Assembly (NCBI RefSeq): GCF_002743255.1
Contig: NZ_PDYY01000015.1
Coordinates: 1-64,000, forward strand
DNA length: 64,000 bases
DNA from: Sporosarcina sp. P2
Lineage (GTDB): Bacteria > Bacillota > Bacilli > Bacillales_A > Planococcaceae
Direction of reading: 5' to 3'
Part shown: positions 1-9,001 of the stretch, in pieces
Layout: the number at the start of each line of letters is the position of its first letter
Position numbering within the stretch: the first letter of the stretch is position 1
Notes under the pieces: generated by a model
What the model saw: the letters and a program-made list of their open reading frames with translations, nothing else
What the model was told of the DNA's origin: nothing
The model's database searches: none
Translations under genes and position numbers: made by a program

Positions 1-485
1 TCTCCAGAAAAAGTCTACAGGTGTACAAACGAATTCTTTTGAAAGGGAATACCACGCTTGTGTGATTCTAAACAGGCTGTGAAAGATGCGGTGGAAAAAG
101 GTCGTGAAGCAGAGCCTTATTGATGAACTGGCTAAACCCTTAATTCACTAGATATAGAAAAAATAGCACCTATATAGGCAGCAAACGCTATGGTGGATGT
201 AAAAGCGTTTCTGCCGTATATAGGTGTTTTATAAATGGCCCATCTCCTATCCACTTGTTCGATCACTATGAACCTTTCAATTTTGCTGATTTCGGCTTCA
301 GTTATACGCTGAGCCTCATATCTTAATAACAGAGTAGTTAGAAAGTTTGCTAGAAAAATGATATACTTTATATTACGAAGCATGAGAAAACAAAGCGAAT
401 GTAATTCTCAACATAACGGATTGAAATACGATGATCAGATAGAAGCATCACGTACAGCCCATTAAAAAGCTTGGGAGGTGACGAT
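1..485. other. Left-edge gene-poor stretch with a long hairpin
   Basis: No convincing gene is seen here. A short open stretch at 43-122 on the plus strand ends in DSKQAVKDAVEKGREAEPY and could be the tail of a lost gene. At about 169-231 there is a long imperfect inverted repeat: left arm begins CACCTATATAGGCAG, right arm ends CTGCCGTATATAGGTG, followed by TTTTATAA. It may be a terminator or the core of a small palindromic repeat. A minus-strand open frame at 132-383 has no ribosome-binding site and runs into the hairpin, so it is not called. Confidence 0.4.
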
Positions 486-692
486 ATGAATAATTCCTTT
501 TGGATTCCGTTACTGGTTTCATTTGGAACGATGATATTCCTATATTTACTAGGCTTTGTAGCGAATATAGAAATTCTACTATTTAAACTTTCACTGTCAC
601 ATACTGAAATTTCACTGCTTCCTATTGTTGTGGGTATGGTAATGGGGTTTATAAGTGAACGTATAATTAAGTGGAGAGCACGTGCCAATTAA
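486..692 (+). CDS. Small two-helix membrane protein, unknown function
   Basis: A 68-residue hypothetical protein. The ATG at 486 follows GGGAGGTG at good spacing, which is why it is preferred to the in-frame start 15 bases upstream. Two hydrophobic stretches (about residues 6-26 and 42-58) end in a basic RIIKWRARAN tail, a layout typical of a small two-pass membrane protein. I recognise no family. It lies 38 bases upstream of the next gene on the same strand and may be co-transcribed with it. Confidence 0.6.
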   Translation: MNNSFWIPLLVSFGTMIFLYLLGFVANIEILLFKLSLSHTEISLLPIVVGMVMGFISERIIKWRARAN

Positions 693-730
693 CAAGGGGA
701 AGATCTTCTATACAGAGGGGAGCGTACTGC

Positions 731-1180
731 ATGAATATCTTTAAAGTAGATGAAGTCACTAGTCTTTATTGGAGGCTGATAGAAGCGTGGAACAAACGTG
801 ATGCAAAAGGAATGGCCGAATTATTCACGGGATCTGGAATTCAAATTGGTTTTGATGGAAGTAAGCTGATTGGACGAGAGGAAATCTTATCGCACCTCGC
901 ATCGATCTTTGAAAACCATCCCACTGCCCCTTTTGTAACTAAAGTTCAGGATGTTCGTGCAATAGGAACTGATACGGCAATCGTGCAAGCCATTGCAGGT
1001 ATGATTCCTCCTGGAAAAACAGATATTGAGCCCACACTAAATGCCCAACAAATTCTAGTTGCAGTAAACAAAGATGGCAATTGGCTAATTGAGCTCTTCC
1101 AAAATACTCCCGCACAATTTCATGGGAGACCAGAGTTAGTTGAACAAATGACAGATGAGTTAAGGCAATTGATTAAATAG
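731..1180 (+). CDS. SnoaL-like (SgcJ/EcaC-type) polyketide-cyclase-fold protein
   Basis: A 149-residue NTF2/SnoaL-fold protein. It opens with a helix bearing YWRLIEAWNKRDAKGMAELF, typical of this fold, and continues with a GREEILSHL segment and beta strands ending in NWLIELFQNTPAQFHG, as in proteins labelled SgcJ/EcaC family. Members bind small molecules and their substrates are mostly unknown. ATG 731 follows AGAGGGGAG; a longer in-frame extension to 671 lacks a ribosome-binding site and overlaps the previous gene. Confidence 0.75.
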   Translation: MNIFKVDEVTSLYWRLIEAWNKRDAKGMAELFTGSGIQIGFDGSKLIGREEILSHLASIFENHPTAPFVTKVQDVRAIGTDTAIVQAIAGMIPPGKTDIEPTLNAQQILVAVNKDGNWLIELFQNTPAQFHGRPELVEQMTDELRQLIK

Positions 1181-1193
1181 CTATAAAATAAAA

Positions 1194-1227
1194 GAACCGA
1201 GAGATGTACATTTCATACTCTCGGTTC
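1194..1227. terminator. Bidirectional-type terminator hairpin
   Basis: Perfect 10-bp arms GAACCGAGAG / CTCTCGGTTC with a 14-base loop, lying between two convergent genes. The T-rich side (TTTTATTTTA) is on the minus strand, but it may also serve the plus-strand gene. Confidence 0.7.
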
Positions 1228-1327
1228 CACTTATGGCGAATAGTAGGTTTCTTTCAATAGTTCTGGATTAAGCATATACCGGTTTTCACGTCCGACCTTC
1301 TAGCTTGCTTAGATGGATTCGCAACAC

Positions 1328-1756
1328 TTACCCCTGTAGTACGGTAGGAAGTTTCTCTTTGACAATCCGTTCCCAACCACTGTCCATAAATCCGCGAATG
1401 ACTGCGTGTGGTTGTTCAAATTCAGTTACTTTATTTGCATCCCAGCCAGCATGTATTAATGTAAGCTCCGTTTCCTCATCGCTCAACTTCTTTAATTCAA
1501 TGAAAACATGCCAATCTTTACCCCAATCAAAGCCCAAACGGGTAGGTGGATCAAGTTCTGTTACTTTGCAAAGGGAGTCCCCGTATTGCCCTGTATGAAG
1601 TACAAATTCTTGACCTTCAATTGGTTGAAGGGAATTTGGCATCCACCACGCCGCCATACCTTCTGACGTAGAAACAGCTTGCCATACTTTTTCTAGCGGT
1701 GCAGTAAGTCTAACGGTTTTACGGATATCTTCTAATTTCTCCTGTGAATTCATCAT
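1328..1756 (-). CDS. SRPBCC (AHSA1-like) domain protein
   Basis: A protein of about 142 residues with the START/AHSA1 layout: RKTVRLTAPLEKVWQAVSTSEGMAAWW at the N terminus, a central strand LGFDWGKDWHVFIELKKL, an ETELTLIHAGWD segment, and a C-terminal amphipathic helix ending in GWERIVKEKL. The fold holds hydrophobic ligands; the ligand is unknown. The ribosome-binding site GGGAGG precedes two adjacent ATG codons (1756 and 1753), either of which could be used; the longer open frame to 1780 has no such site. Confidence 0.8.
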   Translation of the reverse strand: MMNSQEKLEDIRKTVRLTAPLEKVWQAVSTSEGMAAWWMPNSLQPIEGQEFVLHTGQYGDSLCKVTELDPPTRLGFDWGKDWHVFIELKKLSDEETELTLIHAGWDANKVTEFEQPHAVIRGFMDSGWERIVKEKLPTVLQG

Positions 1757-1848
1757 GCATACCTCCCATTTAGTTAACACTTCTAGATGTCATATAGTAT
1801 ACCATCATAAGTGTGATGCCAACAGTTTTCATTTATCCCAAATAAGTC

Positions 1849-2441
1849 TTGATTTTACGTTGTACTGTGTGTAAACGCTTTACAGAAGATGTTAGGAACA
1901 TCGCGATGATAAATATAAGGTACCAGGTCCACCAAACGATGATCAATCGTTACAGGACCGAGTACCTCTTATTCATTGAAATACCTAAGCTACTTGCACA
2001 TTGGTATGATGAAAAGCTGGATCCGTGGAATGATGTATTGGTTCGCTGGTTGCTTCTGTTAAGTATCGTAGACCAAAGAAAACAACATATATATGAAGAT
2101 ATCTACAAAGAACTGGAGGCGATTGCGATGACTGACAAACATTTGCAAGAGGCATTTACAAGTTGGAATGAAATGAGTTTGGATTCAGACGGACGATTTG
2201 CCTATGAAGTTCGCTTAAAACAAGTTCTAGATCAGGAAGTAGCAGTAAATGAAGCGAAGTGGCGAGAAGAGAAGGCTAGGAAGGGATAGAAAAGGGAATA
2301 GAGAAGGGGAAAATAGGTGAAAAAGAACATATAGCACGTAATCTTCTACTGAAAAAACTAGATGTAGAAATCGAGGTTGAAACAACGGGGTTATCGTTAG
2401 AGCGCGTACAAGAGTTGAAAGCGGAATTAGAAATGCAATAA
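1849..2441 (+). pseudogene. Rpn-family PD-(D/E)XK nuclease/transposase remnant
   Basis: Residues such as YLLFIEIPKLLAHWYDEKL, RWLLLLSIVDQRKQHIYEDI and AFTSWNEMSLDSDGRFAYE match the C-terminal half of Rpn-type recombination-promoting nucleases. The open frame stops at 2289, but the usual family tail (EKGIEKGKIGEKEHIARNLL, then a VETTGLSLERVQELK motif) continues in another frame to a stop at 2441. The gene is therefore frameshifted, and the N-terminal catalytic part is missing or worn beyond recognition. It is a dead mobile-nuclease copy. Confidence 0.75.
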
Positions 2442-2471
2442 AACGCGTTATGACTTGTTGTAAATTGAAAG

Positions 2472-2517
2472 GACGTCTACTCTTGATCTTTAAAAGGTTG
2501 GGTGTAGATGTCTTTTT
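2472..2517 (+). terminator. Terminator after the Rpn remnant
   Basis: Stem GACGTCTAC / GTAGATGTC followed by TTTTTA. A close relative of this hairpin occurs again at 3609-3659, downstream of the next gene. Confidence 0.65.
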
Positions 2518-2821
2518 AGTTTGTATAAATGATTTCAAGTAATTTGAAACTATTCGTGGTATTGGATTTATGTCAATATCCTGGACACAAAAATGTTAAG
2601 TCATTGTCAGAAGTACAGTTTATAGAGGTCGTTCCAGAAAAATGTGTAGGTAGGGTGAATCATCTTCCTCTGTCATCCCTGCAATAGGAAGATTTTCATC
2701 AAACGCTCCGCACGACAACGTTCTATCCAACGTGCATTCCCAATGACTGGACATGTGTCAATGAATCAAGGTATGTATGCATGTAGAAAGGGAATGCTGA
2801 AAACCTAGGAGCGTGAATAAG
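2518..2821. other. Intergenic, nothing recognised
   Basis: About 300 bases without a supportable gene or RNA. Nothing in it was recognised beyond the ribosome-binding site of the following gene. Confidence 0.3.
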
Positions 2822-3403
2822 ATGAATTCTAGTTGTTCAGAAAGTTGGCGGGAAGATCCGACGCCAAAAAGTCAGCAAGATTGCCAAGAGTGTGGGCTAT
2901 ATAACCAAGGTTCTCGTATGGTTTGGGGAGAAGGAAATCCGAAAGCGTCGATCATGATCATTCTTGATAATCCAGGCGCACTAGAAGATCGTGAAGGGAA
3001 TCGAATGGTTTGCGGAACGCGCCAAACTTTAAGACAGACCTTATCAACTGTGGGTTTAGAGGAAGAGTTGCTGTACGTGACATATATTCTGAAACGACGG
3101 CCCCTTCGTAAATATGACAAAGAGAGAGTGCGATCAGTTTGCATTCATCATCTCGAAGCTCAATTAGAACAACAACAACCTTCCCTTGTCGTCTGTTTAG
3201 GCAATGTAGCAGTTCAATCATTTTTTCAAAATCCTGAAGTGGATGTCAAAGGCTTGCGTGGAGAATGGCATGAAGTGAGGGGATTTAAAACTGCAGTTGC
3301 GTATCATCCCCTTGCAGTAAGACGTCGTCCAAATCTCGCGCCGATGTTTGAGGAAGATTTATCGTTTGTAGCGAGGGCATTTCTTGAGTTGAACAGAGTA
3401 TAG
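2822..3403 (+). CDS. Uracil-DNA glycosylase, family 4-like
   Basis: A 193-residue DNA-repair glycosylase homologue that would remove uracil from DNA. The N-terminal CQECGLY resembles the first pair of Fe-S cysteines in family 4. It is followed by VWGEGNP, LDNPGALEDREG (in place of the usual GEAPGxxED active-site loop), YVTYILKRRP, and the C-terminal AYHPLAVRRRP corresponding to the HPS-type loop. The two motif changes (LDNPG and HPLA) suggest a divergent member whose activity is not assured. ATG 2822 lies 10 bases after AGGAG; the upstream GTG at 2813 is too close to that site. Confidence 0.75.
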   Translation: MNSSCSESWREDPTPKSQQDCQECGLYNQGSRMVWGEGNPKASIMIILDNPGALEDREGNRMVCGTRQTLRQTLSTVGLEEELLYVTYILKRRPLRKYDKERVRSVCIHHLEAQLEQQQPSLVVCLGNVAVQSFFQNPEVDVKGLRGEWHEVRGFKTAVAYHPLAVRRRPNLAPMFEEDLSFVARAFLELNRV

Positions 3404-4043
3404 TGTTTATTTCTAATCGCCAAATACTCTGTCCGTCCCGTTGCCGGCTAATTTCTGTTTGTTCTACTAATTGTTTTACTACTTTACATTGTGTAACTTT
3501 TTGGGATTGACGAATGAAGGCGTGATGACAGTCGATAGGGAGAAAATCAATCAGAAAAAGATCACTTAGCAGATGTCTAGTGAAAAATACCTCCCAACAT
3601 ATAAATGGAAAAGACGTCTACTCATGACCCCAGCGCAGGATGGGGAGTAGGCGCCTTTTCAATGTATAGGTAAAAGCTGTATGACACAAATCCTGAAACT
3701 TCCGCGATATAAACTGTTTTCATTCACTAATAAATAAGACGGATAGGATGAGTATTGGAAATGACAATTAGGGATATCGCTAATAGTATTCTGAGTAAAA
3801 ATCGTGTATATTGAATTTACAGTTAATTATGTTTAGGTTCGATCACTTATCCTTGTTGCTTTCTACTCAATAAAATGCATTTATTCACATTATGTTAATT
3901 GTATTTTTGTTAGATGTTAGTAATCAAAGTCTTTTGTACTATACTGTTAGACTGAAAATTATTTCACTTATTATTATGAAGGATATATAAGAATTACAGA
4001 TGTTTTTTTACATAATTTATCATTAGATAAGGCGGCGATTTAT
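3404..4043. other. AT-rich intergenic stretch
   Basis: About 640 bases with no gene that can be supported. It contains the terminator at 3609-3659 and then AT-rich sequence leading to the TTG-started regulator. No RNA gene was recognised. Confidence 0.4.
3609..3659 (+). terminator. Strong terminator
   Basis: Fifteen-base arms AAAAGACGTCTACTC / GAGTAGGCGCCTTTT with a GACCCC...GGGG-containing loop. It shares GACGTCTACTC with the hairpin at 2472, so the two terminators flanking the glycosylase gene look like relatives. Confidence 0.75.
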
Positions 4044-4301
4044 TTGAACGATTTTGGAAAACACTTGCACCTATTACGCAAACAAGCACAGATGTCTTTA
4101 CGTTATTTAGCGGAGCGCGTGAACCTCAGCTACTCCTTCATTGATTCTTTGGAAAAAGGCATATATATGCCTACACGTGAAGTAGTTTGTACATTGGCAG
4201 AAGAACTAGAAACAGATGTAGATGAACTGCTGGATTTAGCAAGTTATATGCCGAATGAAACCGTGAAAAAAATATATGCTTTTTCGAATGATAGAGATTA
4301 A
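4044..4301 (+). CDS. XRE-family helix-turn-helix regulator
   Basis: An 85-residue DNA-binding protein that is almost entirely one Cro/C1-type HTH: FGKHLHLLRKQAQMSLRYLAERVNLSYSFIDSLEKG, then PTREVVCTLAEELETDVDELL. Translation starts at TTG 4044 after AAGGCGG. No ligand or oligomerisation domain follows. Its targets are unknown; neither neighbour is obviously linked to it. Confidence 0.8.
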   Translation: MNDFGKHLHLLRKQAQMSLRYLAERVNLSYSFIDSLEKGIYMPTREVVCTLAEELETDVDELLDLASYMPNETVKKIYAFSNDRD

Positions 4302-4470
4302 TCTAGAATCATTTTGCTTGAAAGTGATCAACTGAACATGCGCATATCGCTTGTGTATGTTGATCTATCGTCGATCACATCCTTTCAAACATTTGTGGAA
4401 AGCGCCTATATTTTAAAGTAATCATCATTATATTCAGATAAGCAGGGGTAGGGTATCGCTTTTTTTAAAA

Positions 4471-4504
4471 AACCCGTTCCCCGATAGTATTCGGTAAACG
4501 GGTT
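4471..4504 (-). terminator. Terminator of the alcohol dehydrogenase gene
   Basis: AACCCGTT / AAACGGGTT arms with a run of T on the minus strand, just downstream of the minus-strand dehydrogenase. Confidence 0.85.
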
Positions 4505-4513
4505 CTACTGGTC

Positions 4514-5656
4514 TTATGGTTTCAAGATGACCTTGATGCATTCATCCTCGTGTTGATAAAATGTATCATATGCCTTCGAAGCGTCTTCAAGCGGCAAGAT
4601 ATGGGTGATGATATCGGTTGGATCGATTTCTCCATTCGTGATTTTGTCGAACAGCATCGGCATATAATGCACGACCGGTGCTTGACCCATTCGCATATTG
4701 ACATTGCGTTCAAATATGAAACCAAGCGGGAACATATTGTAAAGCGATCCATATACACCCGTCAGCTGAATCGTGCCGAATTTCCGGACAGACTGATAGG
4801 CAATTTCGATGGCGCTCAGTGTACCGCCCTGAACTTTCATTTTCTGTCCAACTTTCTCGAGAATGTTTTTCTTCCCATCCATTCCGACGCAGTCAATGAC
4901 AACGTCTGCACCGCCTTTTGTCAACTCTTTCATTTGTTGCCCAATTCCATCTACTTCATCAAAATTAAATATTTCCACGTTATTCGTATTCTTCGCGTGC
5001 TGCAGTCGGTAGGGGACATGATCGATTGCGATGACCCGTTCCGCCCCTTTCATCCAGGCGAATTTCTGCGTCAATAATCCGACAGGCCCGGAGCCTAGGA
5101 CAATAACGGTGTCTCCCTTTTTTACACCTGCATGCTCCACACTCCAGTAAGCTGTTGGAAGAATATCGGATAGAAACAACAAGGATTCATCCGGCAGTTC
5201 ACAGCTTTCAGGAATGACAAACGGAATGAAGTTTCCGTATGGTACGCGTAAATACTCGGCTTGACCGCCTGGATAATTCCCGTAGCGCTCGGTAAAACCG
5301 AAATAACCGCCTGTGTCCACTTCGGGGTTCGGGTTCGAATTGTCACACTGGCTTTCTAATTCATGCTGACAAAAGAAACATTCGCCGCATGAGACATTAA
5401 AGGGGATGATGACACGGTCGCCTTTCTTTACTTTCGTCACTTCGGCTCCAGTTTCTACGACAATACCCATAGGCTCATGCCCAATTACGTAGTCTTTATG
5501 AGCCGGCAATGCCCCTGTATAAATATGCAAATCCGACCCGCAAATGGCTGTAGAAGTAATTTTGACGATGATATCATCCGGCTTTTCAATACGTGGGGCG
5601 TCTACCTTTTTCACTTTAATGTCTTTCGCGCCTTGATACGTAACCGCTCTCATCAT
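4514..5656 (-). CDS. Zinc-dependent alcohol dehydrogenase (formaldehyde-dehydrogenase-like MDR)
   Basis: A 380-residue medium-chain dehydrogenase/reductase. The N-terminal domain has the catalytic zinc set CGSDLHIYTG and GHEPMGIV, and the structural zinc cysteines CGECFFCQHELESQC. The Rossmann domain carries VIVLGSGPVGLL. The insertion NPEVDTGGYFGFTERYGNYPGGQAEYLRVP is typical of the glutathione-independent formaldehyde dehydrogenase/polyol subgroup, so an aldehyde or alcohol with NAD(P) is the likely substrate pair. The start is set by AAAGGAGAGG upstream of ATG 5656 (a second ATG follows directly); the frame open to 5689 includes the ribosome-binding site. It stands alone. Confidence 0.9.
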   Translation of the reverse strand: MMRAVTYQGAKDIKVKKVDAPRIEKPDDIIVKITSTAICGSDLHIYTGALPAHKDYVIGHEPMGIVVETGAEVTKVKKGDRVIIPFNVSCGECFFCQHELESQCDNSNPNPEVDTGGYFGFTERYGNYPGGQAEYLRVPYGNFIPFVIPESCELPDESLLFLSDILPTAYWSVEHAGVKKGDTVIVLGSGPVGLLTQKFAWMKGAERVIAIDHVPYRLQHAKNTNNVEIFNFDEVDGIGQQMKELTKGGADVVIDCVGMDGKKNILEKVGQKMKVQGGTLSAIEIAYQSVRKFGTIQLTGVYGSLYNMFPLGFIFERNVNMRMGQAPVVHYMPMLFDKITNGEIDPTDIITHILPLEDASKAYDTFYQHEDECIKVILKP

Positions 5657-5689
5657 ATGCAATCCTCTCCTTTTTTTAAACTTACCCAT

Positions 5690-6166
5690 TTTTAAAATAC
5701 TTAATCATCTTTGGTTACGATTACAATTCTGACTCATTCGTTGGTATTGTAGAATGACGTCTATACTTCCTAGCGTAGTTGTACGCTAAACGTCCCAAAA
5801 GCGGCGTGTCGGCTTTGGAGGTAGTTGGGAGTTGGTGAATAAGGTACCTGCGGGAGAACCAATCGAGAATGTGTCAACACGGGTGACTTTTTTAAGTACT
5901 TGTAATTGTGGGTATATTTGGTATAATTCGATATTGAAAAGTTTGTTTATTACGAGATATAAAGGAAAGTCTAATGTTCCTTCAAGTCACCATAATTTGG
6001 CTGTTGTCAGAAGACTAAATAGTAGTAGTGGGAAAATTGTTTTGATTTTTCCACGTACTTTTTTATTCGCTCTGTATTAGGTCTTTAGAATCGAGTCCTT
6101 ACTCCCGTTAAATTAAACTTACATCACTTTTTCACAATATGAATACGCGGAGTGGAGGCATAGCAA
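5690..6166. other. Long leader-like intergenic region before the chemoreceptor
   Basis: About 480 bases without a convincing gene. An open frame at 5832-6080 has no ribosome-binding site and no recognisable residues. A GC-richer part at about 5770-5890 contains CTAGCGTAGTTGTACGCTA and GGTACCTGCGGGAGAACC and may be a structured RNA. I checked it by eye against the cyclic-di-GMP, cyclic-di-AMP, SAM, THF, lysine and T-box consensus cores and could match none. Confidence 0.35.
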
Positions 6167-8233
6167 TTGTTAAAAAAATTTAGAGGCATACAAGCACAGT
6201 TTATCATTACTTCAGCTATTGGAATTGTAATTACTTTATTGCTGGTCGGTGGGATCATCAGCTATCAAATTACGAGGCAAGCAAAAACAGATTTTCTGGA
6301 TAATTCAAAAGAATAAATGAAAGTCGTCGAGAAGTCCATAGACATTTTTTACAGTCAAATAGACCGGGACATTCAAATGATGGTACAGAATCCATTAGTA
6401 AAGCAAATAGATGCTTCAATTACAACCTACAAGGACAATCCTCAAGAGGTACAAATGACGCCATCTAAAAATGGCGGAATAGAACAACAGATTTATGATG
6501 TGTTTAAGTTGTATGGAGAAACCCATCCAGAGACGCTGTATGTATATCTTGCAACTAAAGATGGAGCCTATTTGCAGTGGCCTGAAACAAAGGTAAACGA
6601 ACAGTATGATCCAAGAAATAGAGGATGGTATCAAGCAGCTGAAGAAGGCAATGGAAAGATCGCCAGGACTGCTCCCTATTTAGACTCAATTGCAAATGCC
6701 ATGGTGACTAGTAATGTGCGCACTTTAACGGATCAGAATGGCGCAGTATTGGGGACGTTGGGAATTGATGTTCAGCAGTCCGTTGTAAGTGACATGTTAA
6801 ATGAAATGAAACAAGGTAATACAGGGTTTTCCATGATTGTACATGATACAGGAATTATTATGGCGGATGGAAATAATCCTGAAAATAACTTCAAAAGCAT
6901 AGATGAAGTGGACATTGAAGGGTTAAAAGAGATTTCATCAAAAGAATTGGAACCTTTCTATGCAACTATTAAAGATAAGAAATACTTGGTTTCTCCGTAT
7001 AAAGTGGCGAATACAGATTGGATTTTAGCTTCATTTATGTCAGAGGAAGAATTGACAGCCGGGGCAAAAGAGATGATTAAAACAATTATATTCATTTCCT
7101 TGATAGTACTCGTTTTGATCCTAGTATTGAATACACTTAGTGCAAGATACATTACTACACCGATTATTAAGTCGGCGCAAAGTTTACAAACGATTGCGCA
7201 CGGCGACTTTACTGAAGAAATTGACGCGAAATACTTGGCTAGAAAAGATGAGATTGGGACGATTTCGAGAAGTATTCATGATATGAAAAATTCACTCAGG
7301 CATTTGGTTGAAGAGGTCATCCTTGTATCAAATGATGTGACGGGCGAAAGTGAAGAACTTACACAATATGCGGATGAGGTAACAGCAGGCAGTCAGCAAA
7401 TCGCGACCACAATGATCGAGTTGACCAACGGAGCAGAGGTTCAGGCGGATTCATCTTCAGCACTGAACGAACAGGTGAGTCAGTTTACTAAAGAAATTAC
7501 AAAAGTCGCGGAGAAAGGGGAAGATGTAAAAAATCAATCGAACGTCATGCTCAAGATGACGGATAACGGAAATGAAAACATGGAAGAATCCATTCGAAAA
7601 ATGAATCAGATCAATGAAAAGATGGAACGTTCACTCTTCACGGTAAAAGGATTAACTAACAAGACGAACGAAATTACTAAGCTGGTTAAAGTGATCGAAG
7701 AAATTGCGGAACAAACGAATTTACTGGCATTGAACGCAGCAATCGAGGCGGCACGTGCGGGGGAACAAGGAAAAGGATTTGCAGTTGTAGCCAATGAAGT
7801 TAGAAAACTTGCAGAACAGGTCGGTAATTCTATTTCCGAAATTACCACAATTGTCACGGACATTCAAACGGAATCCAATCATGTCGCCAGATCACTGGAT
7901 GAAGGGTATGGCCTAGTGAATGAAGGATCGAGCCAAATCCAAACTACTGGGGATACATTTAAAGTTCTTCAAGAAACTATTCGATCGGTAGGTACTCAAA
8001 TTGAAGGCATGTCCTCCACTCTATATCAAGTGTTAGACAACACAAGGTCTATTAATGATTCGATTGAAAATATAGCGGCTGCTTCTGAAGAATCAGTGGC
8101 AGGTGTTGAGCAGGTATCGGCAACTGCACAACAATCCAGTAGTTCTATGAATGAAGTATCCGGCAGTGCAAGGTCACTGGAAGAAAGTGCGGCGAGTCTA
8201 AATGAACTGATTAAGCAGTTCAAAATAAGTTAA
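6167..8233 (+). pseudogene. Methyl-accepting chemotaxis protein interrupted by one in-frame stop
   Basis: The frame starts at TTG 6167, eight bases after GGAGG, with a membrane helix (IITSAIGIVITLLLVGG) and the usual periplasmic lead-in. It is cut by TAA at 6314-6316 and continues in the same frame as a dCache sensor (including [14 protein letters not shown] and [11 protein letters not shown]), a second membrane helix (about 7080-7130), HAMP, and a complete signalling domain with [20 protein letters not shown]. Everything except that one codon is intact (688 codons in all). The ATG at 6317 has no ribosome-binding site and would lose the first membrane anchor. A CAA-to-TAA change is the simplest origin. 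No other chemotaxis gene is nearby. Confidence 0.85.
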
Positions 8234-8520
8234 ACTGAGTTAAGAAGAGAATAATTGCATGCCTGGCTTTCATCCTAATTTTCATCAAAAGTAACCATTT
8301 CGCATTGAGGTTAAGGTGACCGCTCTTTTGAAAAAATTACTATAGCCCATACGCTCTTCCAACTGTTGACAGTTATAATGGACTGGATGTTCACGCATCC
8401 AGTCTTTTTAGTTTATCATTCTTTCGAATTAGCAAATTCCTTGACCTTCAAGTACACCTTAATGTTTATTTATGCTGATTAAATAATTTGCTGCGAAGTA
8501 TAGGTTAACTAATGATATGA
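8234..8520. other. Intergenic, one terminator
   Basis: The only feature recognised in this stretch is the hairpin at 8381-8404. Confidence 0.4.
8381..8410 (+). terminator. Terminator
   Basis: GACTGGATG / CATCCAGTC with a six-base loop and TTTTTA, downstream of the chemoreceptor frame. Confidence 0.8.
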
Positions 8521-8559
8521 TTTGGTTTTATGAAGGATGTATTGAAGCGTGTGAGACTG

Positions 8560-8940
8560 CTATAGAAACGTATTTTTGAGATTCTATTCAGCTGATCGTC
8601 TTCCATGCACATACTGATCCAGAATTTCATTCAGATGCATCTACGAATCCAGTGTCTGCAAAGCTGTCCTGTAAGTTTGTGCCTGCTCAGAAAGGCGAAC
8701 AAGTCGGAACCTATTTCTTCGCCAAACGTATTGTCGATCAGAAACTGGCTGAGCGACTGCTAGAATTTCTTACCACGTCTGATCCTGGATGATACGCCGG
8801 AGCTGGAGAAGGTTGATAGTTATTCTGCCGATGGAAAATCGATCGTGCTCCTAACATGGAGGCTGTATCATAAAGAATCCATGAATTCACATATCGTAAA
8901 AGCGTTCGTCGAGTTTATGGAAAAGGAATTCAATACGTAA
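8560..8940 (+). pseudogene. Degraded coding remnant, family uncertain
   Basis: Two successive open pieces in different frames. The first reads HAHTDPEFHSDASTNP ... GTYFFAKRIVDQKLAERLLEFL and stops near 8793. The second reads LDDTPELEKVDSYSADGKSI ... SHIVKAFVEFMEKEFNT and stops at 8940. The last part loosely resembles the C terminus of a LysR-type regulator, but I cannot name the family. No start or ribosome-binding site was found. A terminator follows directly, which supports a former gene end. Confidence 0.4.
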
Positions 8941-8990
8941 AACGGGCTGCCGCTCGGGACGGAAATCGTCTCAAGGGCAGCTCGTTTTTA
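8941..8990 (+). terminator. Terminator after the degraded remnant
   Basis: AACGGGCTGCC / GGGCAGCTCGTT arms followed by TTTTTA. It lies between the remnant and the convergent sigma-54 activator pseudogene. Confidence 0.75.
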
Positions 8991-9001
8991 TGGTTCAGTC
9001 T

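Noticed and set aside
132..383. Minus-strand 83-codon open frame with a hydrophobic start
   Set aside because: No ribosome-binding site, and the 3' half lies in the hairpin repeat; no recognisable family.
368..688. Minus-strand 106-codon frame
   Set aside because: Antisense to the small membrane protein gene, which has a strong ribosome-binding site.
4550..5077. 175-codon plus-strand frame
   Set aside because: Antisense shadow of the zinc alcohol dehydrogenase gene.
5832..6080. 82-codon open frame upstream of the chemoreceptor
   Set aside because: No ribosome-binding site and low-information residues; more likely leader sequence.
6317..8233. Chemoreceptor as an intact gene starting at ATG 6317
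   Set aside because: No ribosome-binding site, and the same frame upstream supplies the missing first membrane helix and a good TTG start.
8362..8380. TTGACA and TATAAT as a promoter
   Set aside because: The two elements are only three bases apart and sit on a terminator, so they cannot act together.
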